Positions 14,851-22,603 of a stretch of DNA of 28,748 bases are shown here, piece after piece. The position numbers were made by a program, and so were the translations under genes. Numbering within the stretch: the first letter of the stretch is position 1; each line of letters opens with the position of its first letter. Below the pieces are notes generated by a model that was not told the DNA's origin, searched no databases, and saw only the letters and a program-made list of their open reading frames with translations. The stretch is from a virus: the IMG/VR virus record IMGVR_UViG_3300044641_001210, positions 1 through 28,748 of that record, one strand, 5' to 3'.

Positions 14851-14880
14851 AAAAAAAGAGGTGTACCGAAATACACCCCT
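14851..14880 (-). terminator. Intrinsic terminator after the exonuclease gene
   Basis: Minus strand: GGGGTGTA, loop TTTCGG, TACACCTC, then TTTTTTT. Eight base pairs (one G-T), followed by a run of seven T. It ends transcription of the DnaQ-like gene just before the early promoter. Confidence 0.9.
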
Positions 14881-14924
14881 AATTTGCATCAAACCTAACC
14901 ACTGAAAAACAAGAATAGGCTAAT

Positions 14925-15701
14925 TTAAGAAATATTTTTCTCTTTTATTTTATAAGTTAATAAGTCTTGATAGCATTTATGCGAAATGGTGAACTTTTCG
15001 GGACAACCGTCTTTGCAATACATTTGGTAGCGTAACGTTCCCATTTTGGTAGTGTATCTTTTATGCAAATTTATATTGTAACCTGAACACGTAGGACACG
15101 AATACTTTTCTTCGCCAAATAACACTCCGTAATGGGTCGTATTTTGAACGTAAGGTTGTAATTTATTAAATACCTTTTCAAGAATTATCACGTCTTGTTT
15201 ACAATAGTCAACCATCAACTCCAAAGCCTCAGCATCTTTGTCTAAAACTATCTTTTTCCACGTTGAAAAACCGCCGTTATCTTTCTTTTGACCCTCGCCG
15301 AATAATTTAGCAAGATAATCCAATTTATTAGAATTAAAATAAAAGCCGTTTTTAGCGTGTTTAAGCGTGTCAATTGATACGTAATGGGGTAACATATCAA
15401 CGCCCTGCAATAAAGCCCGTGTGCGTAGCCATTTTACGTCAAATCTATCTGAGTTATGACCGATTATTTCGTGCGCCGTGTTCATTACCTTAATGAAGTC
15501 TTTTAATAGCTTCTTATCGTCTTGTTTTTTGTCCCAAGTTAACGAGTGAATTTCGTCGCTACCCTCCCACTTCCAACAAACACAAATTATTTTCCGTTCT
15601 TCGATAATGTTGTCGGGGTCGATGTTTAATTTGTAACCACTTCGCCAACTAAAAACAATATTTGGACTAACTTCAATGTCAAAGAATAAGCGTTTACGCA
15701 T
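14925..15701 (-). CDS. DnaQ-like 3'-5' exonuclease with zinc ribbon
   Basis: RNase H-fold DEDD exonuclease of 258 residues. Exo I is FFDIEVSP with Asp8 and Glu10. Exo II is GHNSDRFDV at 81-89. Exo III is YCKQD at 166-170, of the Y-x-x-x-D kind. A four-cysteine site (202, 205, 229, 233) forms a C-terminal zinc ribbon. It probably trims or proofreads DNA or RNA ends. No DNA polymerase is encoded, so it either assists the host enzyme or acts in recombination or host DNA breakdown. It is bracketed by terminators at 15721-15745 and 14851-14880, so it is a separate unit or depends on read-through. Confidence 0.85.
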   Translation of the reverse strand: MRKRLFFDIEVSPNIVFSWRSGYKLNIDPDNIIEERKIICVCWKWEGSDEIHSLTWDKKQDDKKLLKDFIKVMNTAHEIIGHNSDRFDVKWLRTRALLQGVDMLPHYVSIDTLKHAKNGFYFNSNKLDYLAKLFGEGQKKDNGGFSTWKKIVLDKDAEALELMVDYCKQDVIILEKVFNKLQPYVQNTTHYGVLFGEEKYSCPTCSGYNINLHKRYTTKMGTLRYQMYCKDGCPEKFTISHKCYQDLLTYKIKEKNIS

Positions 15702-15720
15702 AAAAAAGGTTTAGGTAAAT

Positions 15721-15745
15721 AAAAAAAGCGGTTGTTATGCCGCTT
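15721..15745 (-). terminator. Intrinsic terminator after the lysin gene
   Basis: Minus strand: AAGCGG, loop CATAACAA, CCGCTT, then a T-run. The stem overlaps the last codons of the lysin gene. Six base pairs followed by seven or more T. Ends the lysis unit. Confidence 0.8.
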
Positions 15746-16292
15746 CGAATTCGTCTACTATTACGAAACTCCAAATAAATTGTGGTTTCATTAAGTTAAG
15801 AATCTTAACAAAGTCGGGTGTATTATTAAACACTAAACAACCCTCAGACCAACCGCCAATGTTTTCGATTATTCTAGTTGATTTTAAATCGTGTGTTGCA
15901 GCGTGAAAATTAAAACCTCGAATGTCCGTTTTTATTTCGGTTGTTGGGTTCGTTTTTCCGTCAGTTGTAAAGTCCCTACGATAAGGAAATCCTTTTCTTT
16001 GAACTCCAGCAGGTGTTTTCCCTCGGTGCAACCCTAAATAATACCCGTCGTAGTTCCAAACGTTAGCCTCAACAACTCCAGTCCCTTTGTGTCCTTTATT
16101 CGTGGTGCAAGTTGTAACCATTACGAATTTAGAACCTTTAAAGATGTAACATTTATCGTCAAACTTGTCGGCAGCATCTTCGTTTGAGCGCACAAATAAC
16201 GCCCAGTAATTAGACGGTATTTTTTCAAAAGTCTCCAAGCTTTTAACCTTGTCTAGTAACTGCGCATCGGTGTATTTTCTTACATTGTTCAT
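15735..16292 (-). CDS. Putative endolysin, L,D-transpeptidase-like (YkuD-like)
   Basis: 185 residues, third gene of the lysis cassette. The catalytic-looking core is FHAATHDLK, then GGWSEGCLVF: His134, Ser149, Glu, Gly, Cys152. The H-to-C gap of 18 and the S-x-G-C site fit the YkuD L,D-transpeptidase fold, in which a Cys nucleophile works on peptidoglycan stems. Such enzymes can also cut stem peptides, so a wall-degrading role is reasonable. No signal peptide is seen, so release would rely on the holin. The usual S-H-G-C is here S-E-G-C. Placement next to holin and spanin is the main support for calling it the lysin. Confidence 0.65.
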   Translation of the reverse strand: MNNVRKYTDAQLLDKVKSLETFEKIPSNYWALFVRSNEDAADKFDDKCYIFKGSKFVMVTTCTTNKGHKGTGVVEANVWNYDGYYLGLHRGKTPAGVQRKGFPYRRDFTTDGKTNPTTEIKTDIRGFNFHAATHDLKSTRIIENIGGWSEGCLVFNNTPDFVKILNLMKPQFIWSFVIVDEFEAA

Positions 16293-16765
16293 AAACCTAT
16301 TTTTTTATTGGTTTTTAAAAGTATTATAATAAGGGCAACAAGCCCAAGAATAACGGCTAAAAACTTCATTACGCTAGACCAACTGGTCTTTTTTTCAGCT
16401 TGTATTTCTTTACGTTCAGTTTTTGCGTCTTGTTTCAATTTAACCCTATCCGTTTTAGCGTCTTGTTGAATTTGCTCCTTTATTATTTTATATTCAGTTT
16501 TAGTTTGATATCGTGTTTTTGGAACGTAAACCGTATTATTTTGAACGATAGTGTCACGGTAATTGTAAAAGTATTCTTTGAAACCGTCTTTTATTATTGA
16601 ATCTTTGAAATAAATTCTTACGGTGTCAATTCGTGTTTCAATCTTTGCACCTTTTTTTATAGCCTTGTTGATGTGATAGGACGCCGAACAACCATAGAAT
16701 AATAAAAATAAAGCCGTTAATAAACAAGCTAAAATAAACCCTAAAAGTTTCTCAAGGTTAATCAT
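16289..16765 (-). CDS. Probable unimolecular spanin (lipoprotein with C-terminal TMD)
   Basis: 158 residues with two membrane anchors. Residues 8-25 are hydrophobic and end in a lipobox-like FYGC, with Cys26 as the modified residue, then SASYHINKAIKKG. Residues 97-126 form a charged coiled coil (QQDAKTDRVKLKQDAKTERK). Residues 133-150 (KFLAVILGLVALIIILL) form a C-terminal membrane span. Lipid in the outer membrane and a span in the inner membrane, linked through a periplasmic coil, is the topology of T1 gp11-type u-spanins, which fuse the membranes in the last step of lysis. It overlaps the holin and lysin genes by four bases each. Confidence 0.65.
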   Translation of the reverse strand: MINLEKLLGFILACLLTALFLLFYGCSASYHINKAIKKGAKIETRIDTVRIYFKDSIIKDGFKEYFYNYRDTIVQNNTVYVPKTRYQTKTEYKIIKEQIQQDAKTDRVKLKQDAKTERKEIQAEKKTSWSSVMKFLAVILGLVALIIILLKTNKKIGL

Positions 16766-17193
16766 TCTTGAAGTTCTTTTTTAACGTCCTTAACTTTTCG
16801 AACCGTGTTTATTACCTTTTCTAAAAACGAATAACCTTTAACCGCCTTGAAACTTTCGTCCATTGATTTGACCTCAATTGAAATCAAAACCAACGCTAAC
16901 AATTTAGTACTTAAGAAATCAACTGCAACAACCGTTTGTGTTAGGTCGTTTAAAATATAAAAGTCGGTGCAATAAGTTATAATAACCGCAGCGCAATAAG
17001 TTATAAGTTTAGGAACAAACCCGTGGCGAAGCTTTTTAGACTGAATTGAAACGTTCGTATTATAAGCCCTCCAAAGTCCGAACAAAGTGTCTATAACGGT
17101 CGATAAAGCAACCAATAAAACGATGTATTTAATCGGACTTAAAAATATTAATAACGCTTTAAATAAGCCTGAAATATAACTTGCTATTTTCAC
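16762..17193 (-). CDS. Holin
   Basis: 143 residues, three or so membrane segments (about 9-37, 65-82, 90-108), fitting the holin family 4-like pattern VLLVALSTVIDTLFGLWRAY, then KLRHGFVPKLITYCAAVII. The charged C-terminal tail (VRKVKDVKKELQE) faces the cytoplasm. It starts with GTG, sharing a GTGA overlap with the connector stop. It forms a lysis cassette with the spanin and lysin genes that follow. Holins make inner-membrane holes that release the lysin. Confidence 0.85.
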   Translation of the reverse strand: MKIASYISGLFKALLIFLSPIKYIVLLVALSTVIDTLFGLWRAYNTNVSIQSKKLRHGFVPKLITYCAAVIITYCTDFYILNDLTQTVVAVDFLSTKLLALVLISIEVKSMDESFKAVKGYSFLEKVINTVRKVKDVKKELQE

Positions 17194-17699
17194 AAAATTA
17201 AAATTTGATTAGTGAATCCAGTGTCTTCTTTTTTAGCTGGTTTAATGTCGCTATCTTTATTCAAGTCCGAAATGAATTCAGGAAACAAGGCTTTGTTTTC
17301 TTTTAAGTATTTAAACAACCTAGCTTCGTAGAAACTCGCCTTTTGTGCATAATGCTCCATACTAAACACAACTTCATTTTGTGTAACTTGACTTGAATAG
17401 TCCCCGAATTGTTGTTGTATACCTTTATTTTTAAGTTGGTAAGATAATCCGAAAACAGCATCTTCAGCAGACCGCCAAGCGACAACGGGTTGAATGTATG
17501 TAACTAGTGTTTCTTCGTCGTTGTTTAAGGTTTGAGCGTTGTAACCCGTTAGCATATAATTGTAAAAGTACGTTCCGAGAATCGGTTGCGCCCTCATATC
17601 GCTCTGTGTCCGAATATATGGCACAACATCATTCACATCTACGTTTGCAGTGATGGGTGTTTGTGTCTTGAGATAACTTTCAGTTATAAAGTAAATCAT
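17190..17699 (-). CDS. Putative head-tail connector
   Basis: 169 residues starting MIYFITESYLKTQTPITANVD, mostly helical, with VVAWRSAEDAVFGLSYQLKNKG and a polar C-terminus. Follows the portal gene directly (ATGA overlap), the place where head-completion or connector proteins of the gp6 type are usually encoded. No catalytic motif. Function inferred from position and helical make-up. Confidence 0.55.
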   Translation of the reverse strand: MIYFITESYLKTQTPITANVDVNDVVPYIRTQSDMRAQPILGTYFYNYMLTGYNAQTLNNDEETLVTYIQPVVAWRSAEDAVFGLSYQLKNKGIQQQFGDYSSQVTQNEVVFSMEHYAQKASFYEARLFKYLKENKALFPEFISDLNKDSDIKPAKKEDTGFTNQILIL

Positions 17700-19060
17700 G
17701 GTAATGGTGTTATAGGAGTAGTTGTTTCAGTTGGTGCAGCAGTTGCTAAATTTGCAGCTTGTTCTCTTGTCATATCACCTCCATCAACCGGTGGAAGAGA
17801 TGCCATTGCACGAATCTCGTTAATTGTCATTGACTCAAGAACTTTAGTTGCTAGTAATGGAGACATGGTATTTAGAGCATCACTAACCGCATTAGTATCC
17901 TCGTCTAATTCAATGATAGTTTCGTTAACGATTTGGAAGTTATTAATAGTTAATGTTGCTTTTACATCAGCTATTTTCATTAAGTCGTTAAATATCTCCT
18001 CAATAATATCTCTTAAAGGTATTATCGTGTTTTTCTCAAATATAATGTATGCTTGTTTGATGTCACTTCCTGAACCTAGTTTACCACTTACTCGAATACC
18101 CATTAATATTGGGTCGATTATGTGCGCCTGACAAATTTTAGAATCAATACTTTCGGTCGTACTTTGAAATAAATTATCGTTTGAATTTGTAGGTATAGAT
18201 TCAATTTTCGGAAGGCTTTCTTGGTTGTTAGCAAAGAACGCAATAGCTTTACCACCGTTTGCCGCTCCTTTTGCCCTATCCAAAGTGTTTTTAATGGCTA
18301 TTTTTTCCTCTTCGTTTTGTGGCTTTTTTGGGAACATCATTGCAAAACTAGGGAATATTGAATTTTGTATATTCGCTTTCTGTAAATACGACATTTCGCC
18401 GTCCAAAAACGCCCAATTCATAGCACTTGAATACTGTGGTAACGGGTAAACGTCCTGTCCTACTGAATGCGATTCATATATATATAAACATTCTCTTTGA
18501 TTAATACCCCATTTATAAGGTTTAAGCGTCTTAATGTCAATTTGACTGCTCCAGTCGTCGCAAATAAAATAGTTTTCACCGTATTTATCACGCCTTACTT
18601 TCTCCGCTCCTATATGTTTAATCTTTACAACGTCCCCAATTTGGTTAAAACATAAATAAAAATATACTCGGTTGTGAATAATAACGTCTTTCGTTACTAC
18701 GGGCAACAACTTTTTAAGGTTAACACGTTTGTCAAAAGTGTAAACGTCTACTTTCTCCATCGCCGTGGCGTTCTTGTCTACGGTTATTTCGAACCCACCA
18801 CCAACCGCAGCGTTTGTTTTGTAGTCTACAATTGCACCGTGCAACGGACTAGTGTAATACATTTGGTTTAAAAGTTGTGGATACAAATTATCCGAACCAA
18901 AACGAATATATCCGTTTACTTGTTGTCGTGGGTTTACGTATGGTAAAGAAAGGTTTCCTTCGCCCACCCTTAAAAAAGGTGTTGAAAACGCCTGATAATT
19001 GTTACCTTCAACAACTTGAACGCTTTCTTTTTTTCCTATTTCGAATCCGAATATTTTCAT
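17696..19060 (-). CDS. Portal protein
   Basis: 454 residues, the dodecameric ring through which DNA enters the head. Starts MKIFGFEIGKKES and has the portal pattern: IRFGSDNLYPQLLNQMYYTSPLHGAIV at about 52-78, then NRVYFYLCFNQ, LYIYESHSVGQDVYPLPQYS, a helical region with KANIQNS, and near the C-terminus ICQAHIIDPILMGIRV followed by SGSDIKQAYIIFEKN, the loop after the wing domain. Length normal. In this genome it is far from the terminase genes, separated by tail and head genes. Starts two bases after the stop of the 115-residue gene. Confidence 0.88.
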   Translation of the reverse strand: MKIFGFEIGKKESVQVVEGNNYQAFSTPFLRVGEGNLSLPYVNPRQQVNGYIRFGSDNLYPQLLNQMYYTSPLHGAIVDYKTNAAVGGGFEITVDKNATAMEKVDVYTFDKRVNLKKLLPVVTKDVIIHNRVYFYLCFNQIGDVVKIKHIGAEKVRRDKYGENYFICDDWSSQIDIKTLKPYKWGINQRECLYIYESHSVGQDVYPLPQYSSAMNWAFLDGEMSYLQKANIQNSIFPSFAMMFPKKPQNEEEKIAIKNTLDRAKGAANGGKAIAFFANNQESLPKIESIPTNSNDNLFQSTTESIDSKICQAHIIDPILMGIRVSGKLGSGSDIKQAYIIFEKNTIIPLRDIIEEIFNDLMKIADVKATLTINNFQIVNETIIELDEDTNAVSDALNTMSPLLATKVLESMTINEIRAMASLPPVDGGDMTREQAANLATAAPTETTTPITPLP

Positions 19061-19408
19061 TTAATCGTAAATTGATGTTGATGTTCCGTTAACTACTAGC
19101 CGACCCTCTTCAACAAGGTTCAAACCGTAAGCGGTCGTGTTTTCGTCGACTATAATTGGCACGGGACTTTCATAAACTGAATAAGTATATTGACCGATAA
19201 TTAACGTAAGGTCAACGCCCTCTTCCAAAGTGAATAAATTGTATCTATTTACATAAGGTGACGTGTCAACACCAACCCAGTAAATAGGTTGCGATGCCGT
19301 GTTAAATTCGTTCTCAAAAACAAACAACCAAGTCGGCGCAGAAATCGTTGAGTTCTCGGTTAACGTTAACGCAAATGTGTTTATTTCTCCCTTGTCTAAA
19401 TAAATCAT
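19061..19408 (-). CDS. Unknown structural protein (115 aa)
   Basis: Starts MIYLDKGEINTFALTLTENS and is beta-rich throughout, with APTWLFVFENEFN and YNLFTLEEGVDLTLIIGQYTY, ending NGTSTSIYD. First gene of the late unit with portal and lysis genes. The ATG is preferred at 19408, three bases after a TATTATTA box. An upstream start would add a hydrophobic stretch that includes the terminator region. Could be a decoration, head-fibre or neck protein. Not recognised. Confidence 0.55.
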   Translation of the reverse strand: MIYLDKGEINTFALTLTENSTISAPTWLFVFENEFNTASQPIYWVGVDTSPYVNRYNLFTLEEGVDLTLIIGQYTYSVYESPVPIIVDENTTAYGLNLVEEGRLVVNGTSTSIYD

Positions 19409-19411
19409 ACT

Positions 19412-19439
19412 TAATAATATAAAAAAATAGCAGTGTGTT
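19412..19439 (-). promoter_or_regulatory. Candidate late promoter E (portal and lysis unit)
   Basis: Minus strand: AACAC (19439-19435), 15 bases, TATTATTA (19419-19412), AGT, ATG at 19408. The box differs by one base from the other four, but spacing and the three bases to ATG are the same. It follows the terminator of the tail-tube gene. Confidence 0.55.
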
Positions 19440-19441
19440 AT

Positions 19442-19474
19442 AAAACACAAAACCCCCGACGTTAATCGAGGGTC
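19442..19474 (-). terminator. Intrinsic terminator after tail-tube gene
   Basis: Minus strand: CCCTCGA, loop TTAACG, TCGGGGG, then TTTTGTGTTTT. Seven base pairs (one G-T) with a T-rich tail. It closes the protease, capsid and tail-tube unit, and candidate promoter E starts within it on the 3' side. Confidence 0.85.
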
Positions 19475-19493
19475 TTATTAGATATAGTTTAGG

Positions 19494-20009
19494 TTAAACT
19501 AGTAATCCAGCAATTATCGCAGGGTCAACCTCATATGCCAACGCCTCATTTTCCGCTACCAAAGTAAGCGAGTATTTTGAACCGTCTGCTTTTGCAGTTC
19601 CTGAACCTTCAGCGTATGCAGTAACTTGCATATAAGGGAAAAACCAATATTTTCCGTTACCATCTTTTACGATAACCGCAAGGTCTCTTTGACCTTCGCC
19701 TAGTATTTTAATTGACCTAGATTTTGCACCCTCTCTACGGTGAAACATTAAGTTAACCGTTTGAGTTACGAAAGACGAACCATTGATTAAATCAATTGCC
19801 GATTCTTCGGTAAAGTTTGAAGTGTTTCTTCTAAACTCAAATGAAAGGAAAGGGTCACTAACTGGCAACGTTGTTATTGTCCACGTGTTAGCGTCCACGA
19901 CCATTGACACTAAATCTACATTTTCAAGGTCGTTAATATATGCAACCGTAATTGAACCGATGTTGTTATCACACCCTTTTACGATTTCTTCTAAAGTTGT
20001 ACAAGCCAT
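19494..20009 (-). CDS. Putative major tail tube protein
   Basis: 171 residues starting MACTTLEEIVKGCDNNIGSI, beta-rich with a predicted tube-like pattern: VNLMFHRREGAKSRSIKILG, then LAVIVKDGNGKYWFFPY and YSLTLVAENEALAYEV. Single gene between two terminators, as expected for an abundant structural protein. Preferred ATG 20009; an upstream start adds hydrophobic residues and runs into the terminator hairpin. Function rests on size, composition and place. Confidence 0.6.
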   Translation of the reverse strand: MACTTLEEIVKGCDNNIGSITVAYINDLENVDLVSMVVDANTWTITTLPVSDPFLSFEFRRNTSNFTEESAIDLINGSSFVTQTVNLMFHRREGAKSRSIKILGEGQRDLAVIVKDGNGKYWFFPYMQVTAYAEGSGTAKADGSKYSLTLVAENEALAYEVDPAIIAGLLV

Positions 20010-20022
20010 TTTATAAAGTATT

Positions 20023-20053
20023 AAAAAAGGGGTAAGGGATAACCCCACCCCTC
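20023..20053 (-). terminator. Intrinsic terminator between capsid and tail-tube genes
   Basis: Minus strand: GGGGT, then GGG, loop TTAT, CCC, then ACCCC, then TTTTTT. About eight base pairs with a small internal loop. Leaves the tail-tube gene to read-through, or to a promoter I do not see. Confidence 0.75.
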
Positions 20054-20075
20054 TTATTGTTAGTAATTAAATTAA

Positions 20076-21008
20076 TTAGTCAAAGCAAACTGAATAAACA
20101 ACTATTTCGCTTGGGTTGGTATAGTAGAAACCTACCTTCATATTTGCACGAGTTCTCAAATAAGGCTCTGCAACCGTATCCGTCAAGTTAACCGCTTTCA
20201 ACGCTTTAGAATCTCCTTCACCGTCAAACGCATAAATAAGGTTTGATTTCAAAGTTAACACCATTGTGTCGTTTGGCATACCGTCAGCAACAACAACTTT
20301 AACACCTAGGAAAGTTAAACCTAAAGGTAGTGTCACGTAAGTTTGAGTGTTACCAGTAGCAGCAGCAAGTTCGTAAGCAGCAGCAACATTTGAAGAAACG
20401 TAAAATCTCAAGTCTGATTTTTTACGAATAACCGCAGCAGGTAAAGAAGTGTAAACGGTTGTCATTTCAGCAATAACGTTTGTTGAATCAATTGCACCAG
20501 CATAAAGACCAGCAGCGATGTTTTCGTCACCACAAAGTTTAACTAGGTAACCGTCGCAAAGTCCTAGGATTGGGTCTTCTTTTGCCGTGTCACCTTGCCA
20601 TCTGATAAGCTCCAAATCCTCTTGGATTTTCAAAGACATTTCGTTCCAGTAGTAGTTCATAAAAGATGCAACTGTAAAGTCACCGTTTGAACCTTGCGCC
20701 ATTTGCAAAGAAACAAAAGACTGCTCCAAATCAAATTGACAAATTTGCGCCATTGCTGACAAAGCACAAACGTCAATGTCGATTGCATCTAGTGAATCGT
20801 TAGGAGCAGTAAAGCTACAAGTTGAAGCTTTCAAAATATTTCCAAAAGCAACGTTTGCCAATTTAGTAGCTGACTTAATACCCGGTAAAGTTCGGTAGTT
20901 GTCAACTAAATCTTCAGTTAAATAAGCACGTGAGTAAAACTCATCTGGGTTTGCACAAAGTAGTGCGTTTGTTTCGATGTCTAAATCGAATTTTAATTTT
21001 CTGTTCAT
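20076..21008 (-). CDS. Major capsid protein
   Basis: 310 residues, starting MNRKLKFDLDIETNALLCAN. Patterns that suggest the HK97-like fold: an N-terminal extension, a long central helix region (QICQFDLEQSFVSLQMAQGSN, YWNEMSLKIQEDLELIRWQG), a glycine-rich loop, TYVTLPLGLTFLGVKVVVADGMP, and a beta-rich C-terminus (MKVGFYYTNPSEIVVYSVCF). Seven cysteines, many for a capsid protein. It follows the protease/scaffold gene by one base (TAAAATG) and is followed by a terminator. Assignment by position and size, and by the order protease then capsid. Confidence 0.8.
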   Translation of the reverse strand: MNRKLKFDLDIETNALLCANPDEFYSRAYLTEDLVDNYRTLPGIKSATKLANVAFGNILKASTCSFTAPNDSLDAIDIDVCALSAMAQICQFDLEQSFVSLQMAQGSNGDFTVASFMNYYWNEMSLKIQEDLELIRWQGDTAKEDPILGLCDGYLVKLCGDENIAAGLYAGAIDSTNVIAEMTTVYTSLPAAVIRKKSDLRFYVSSNVAAAYELAAATGNTQTYVTLPLGLTFLGVKVVVADGMPNDTMVLTLKSNLIYAFDGEGDSKALKAVNLTDTVAEPYLRTRANMKVGFYYTNPSEIVVYSVCFD

Positions 21009-21009
21009 T

Positions 21010-21972
21010 TTAATTTTCTTTAAATAATTGTCTGTATTTTTTTAGTCTGTCAATTGCCGTGAATTTTTGTTCACTCAATTCAACTTCTTCTGTTTCCACT
21101 TCTTCTTGAACTGGAATCAATGCTTTTACTTCTGCGATAGCCTGCATTAATTCAGTTGCTAAAGCGTCTAAAATAGGTTGTACGATAGCGAGTACCGCTT
21201 CTGAATCTGTTTGGGGGTCAACCGCCATTGCGATTTCTTCTTCAACAACTTCTTCAGCTGCCGCTACCTCTTCCGCTTCAACTTCCGCTTCAACAACTTC
21301 TTCAGCTGCTAATTCCGCTTCCATTTCCGCAGGAACTTCATCTTTTATTTCGATAATTTCTCCGTCTTTTACAACGTAGATTTTACCTTCGATTAGATGT
21401 TCTCCATCAGGTAACTTCATATTATATTTGTTTAAATTGTTACTAAGTTTAAGACCTAAAAACCCCTCAATTGAAAAACCTACTTGGTCACTTTCAACTA
21501 ACTTGGAATAATATTCTTTATCCGTGATTTGGGCGGTTAACATTAACGTTCCTTTAGGCACGTCAATACCATAACTAGAAAACGCTTTGTCTTCTTTTGG
21601 ATTCTCAACTATCCACGCTTCAAGAATATAGGCAGGTACTTTTTTATCTGTATGCTCAAGGTTAAACAAGTTTTGGTTGTTTAAATCCTGCATAAACTTT
21701 GAGTAAATATTTTCTATTTCCTGCTCCGTAAATTGAACGTAATACTCTTCGCCCTCGTCGTTACGGTAAATGTTCATCGGAATCATTGCCGGAGCTACGA
21801 TTCTCATTTTAGGTTCGTCTTTGAAATGGAAAATTTGCGCTGAATTAAACGCCATTCCTTTAACCATTACCGCAGGTTTAGAAGTAAAGGCAATCATATC
21901 GATACCCAAGTCTTCGCCCTCTGAATATTCTTCGTCTATTGTAATTTTGTAAAGCGGTAAATCTTTAGCCAT
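21010..21972 (-). CDS. Prohead protease (XkdF-like) fused to scaffold-like tail
   Basis: 320 residues. The N-terminal 170 match the XkdF-like protease type: VAPAMIPMNIYRNDEGEEYY at about 59-78, NLEH with His107, and DQVGFSIEGF with Ser167 as the likely catalytic pair. The C-terminal 120 residues form a long, very acidic coiled region (Glu/Ala/Val repeats, 217-257) ending KKYRQLFKEN, like a scaffold that is cut away. The single-gene fusion of protease and scaffold is common in some HK97-like phages. It is the first gene of the capsid unit, with a late element just upstream. Confidence 0.8.
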   Translation of the reverse strand: MAKDLPLYKITIDEEYSEGEDLGIDMIAFTSKPAVMVKGMAFNSAQIFHFKDEPKMRIVAPAMIPMNIYRNDEGEEYYVQFTEQEIENIYSKFMQDLNNQNLFNLEHTDKKVPAYILEAWIVENPKEDKAFSSYGIDVPKGTLMLTAQITDKEYYSKLVESDQVGFSIEGFLGLKLSNNLNKYNMKLPDGEHLIEGKIYVVKDGEIIEIKDEVPAEMEAELAAEEVVEAEVEAEEVAAAEEVVEEEIAMAVDPQTDSEAVLAIVQPILDALATELMQAIAEVKALIPVQEEVETEEVELSEQKFTAIDRLKKYRQLFKEN

Positions 21973-21975
21973 ACC

Positions 21976-22002
21976 TTATAATAGTATAAAAATTTGTTTG
22001 TT
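21976..22002 (-). promoter_or_regulatory. Candidate late promoter C (protease and capsid unit)
   Basis: Minus strand: AACAA (22002-21998), 14 bases, TATTATAA (21983-21976), GGT, ATG at 21972. The upstream box differs at one base from AACAC. It sits next to the -7 box of the divergent plus-strand operon (22011-22018), leaving eight bases between the two. Confidence 0.55.
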
Positions 22003-22010
22003 ATTTTTTT

Positions 22011-22018
22011 TATATTTG
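22011..22018 (+). promoter_or_regulatory. Host-type -7 box for the plus-strand operon
   Basis: TATATTTG fits TAnnTTTG, the housekeeping -7 box of Bacteroidota, and would start RNA about 9-10 bases before the ATG at 22034. A -33 TTTG is present but 14-17 bases upstream, a little short. It would make a very short leader. Confidence 0.5.
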
Positions 22019-22033
22019 TTGAAAACTTATAAA

Positions 22034-22603
22034 ATGATAAAACTAGGTAAACAAGAAATTCCGAATGTAATTAACGAACTAACTATTGAACAATTTGAAA
22101 AGGTTAGCGAGTTCACAAATAACCAAGAACTGGACGCTTTTGAGAAATGGGTGTCCGTGTTCACCTACCTTGGAGCAGACGAAAACGAAGTTAATGAAAT
22201 GGATTTTTCAGAATTCAAAGACAAGGTTAAAGAATTCAATACCGTAACCTACAAAGCACCAATAAAGTTTAAAAAGACGGTTGAACTTGAGGGGTATAAA
22301 TACGTTAGTTACGACAAAAAATTCAAGTTATCAGTTCGCGACATTAAGCACATTGAAAAGATAATTAAGAAAGACCCGACCCGTTACGTTAGTAAAATGT
22401 TAGCGGTAATATTTAAACGTGAAGACCTCGACACGGTTGAACATTATTCGGATGCTCACATCAAACATAAAGCAAATTTGTTTAAGTCGTTGAATGCTGA
22501 AATCGCACTTCCGTTTATGGCGTATGTTGCCGAAAAATTAAAAGATACCGCTAAACAAATGACCGATGAAGTTGCCGCAGTCGTGGAATCAAATAACGGT
22601 TAA
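22034..22603 (+). CDS. Tail assembly chaperone-like protein 1
   Basis: 189 residues. Starts MIKLGKQEIPNVINELTIEQ and has a central LSVRDIKHIEKIIKKDPTRY, then YVSKMLAVIFKREDL. Resembles the next protein in both parts: T-I-E-Q-F near the start, the acidic segment, and a helical A-V-I-F block. Such small helical acidic proteins before a tape measure are usual for tail assembly chaperones, but here the gene is on the opposite strand to all other late genes. The start was taken as ATG 22034; a TTG upstream would add a hydrophobic, AT-derived peptide. Moderate confidence. Confidence 0.55.
   Translation: MIKLGKQEIPNVINELTIEQFEKVSEFTNNQELDAFEKWVSVFTYLGADENEVNEMDFSEFKDKVKEFNTVTYKAPIKFKKTVELEGYKYVSYDKKFKLSVRDIKHIEKIIKKDPTRYVSKMLAVIFKREDLDTVEHYSDAHIKHKANLFKSLNAEIALPFMAYVAEKLKDTAKQMTDEVAAVVESNNG

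Noticed and set aside
14890-14897. A second host-type -7 box, TAGGTTTG on the minus strand
   Set aside because: It lies between the exonuclease stop codon and the terminator, so any transcript would end within about 30 bases. Probably chance in AT-rich DNA.
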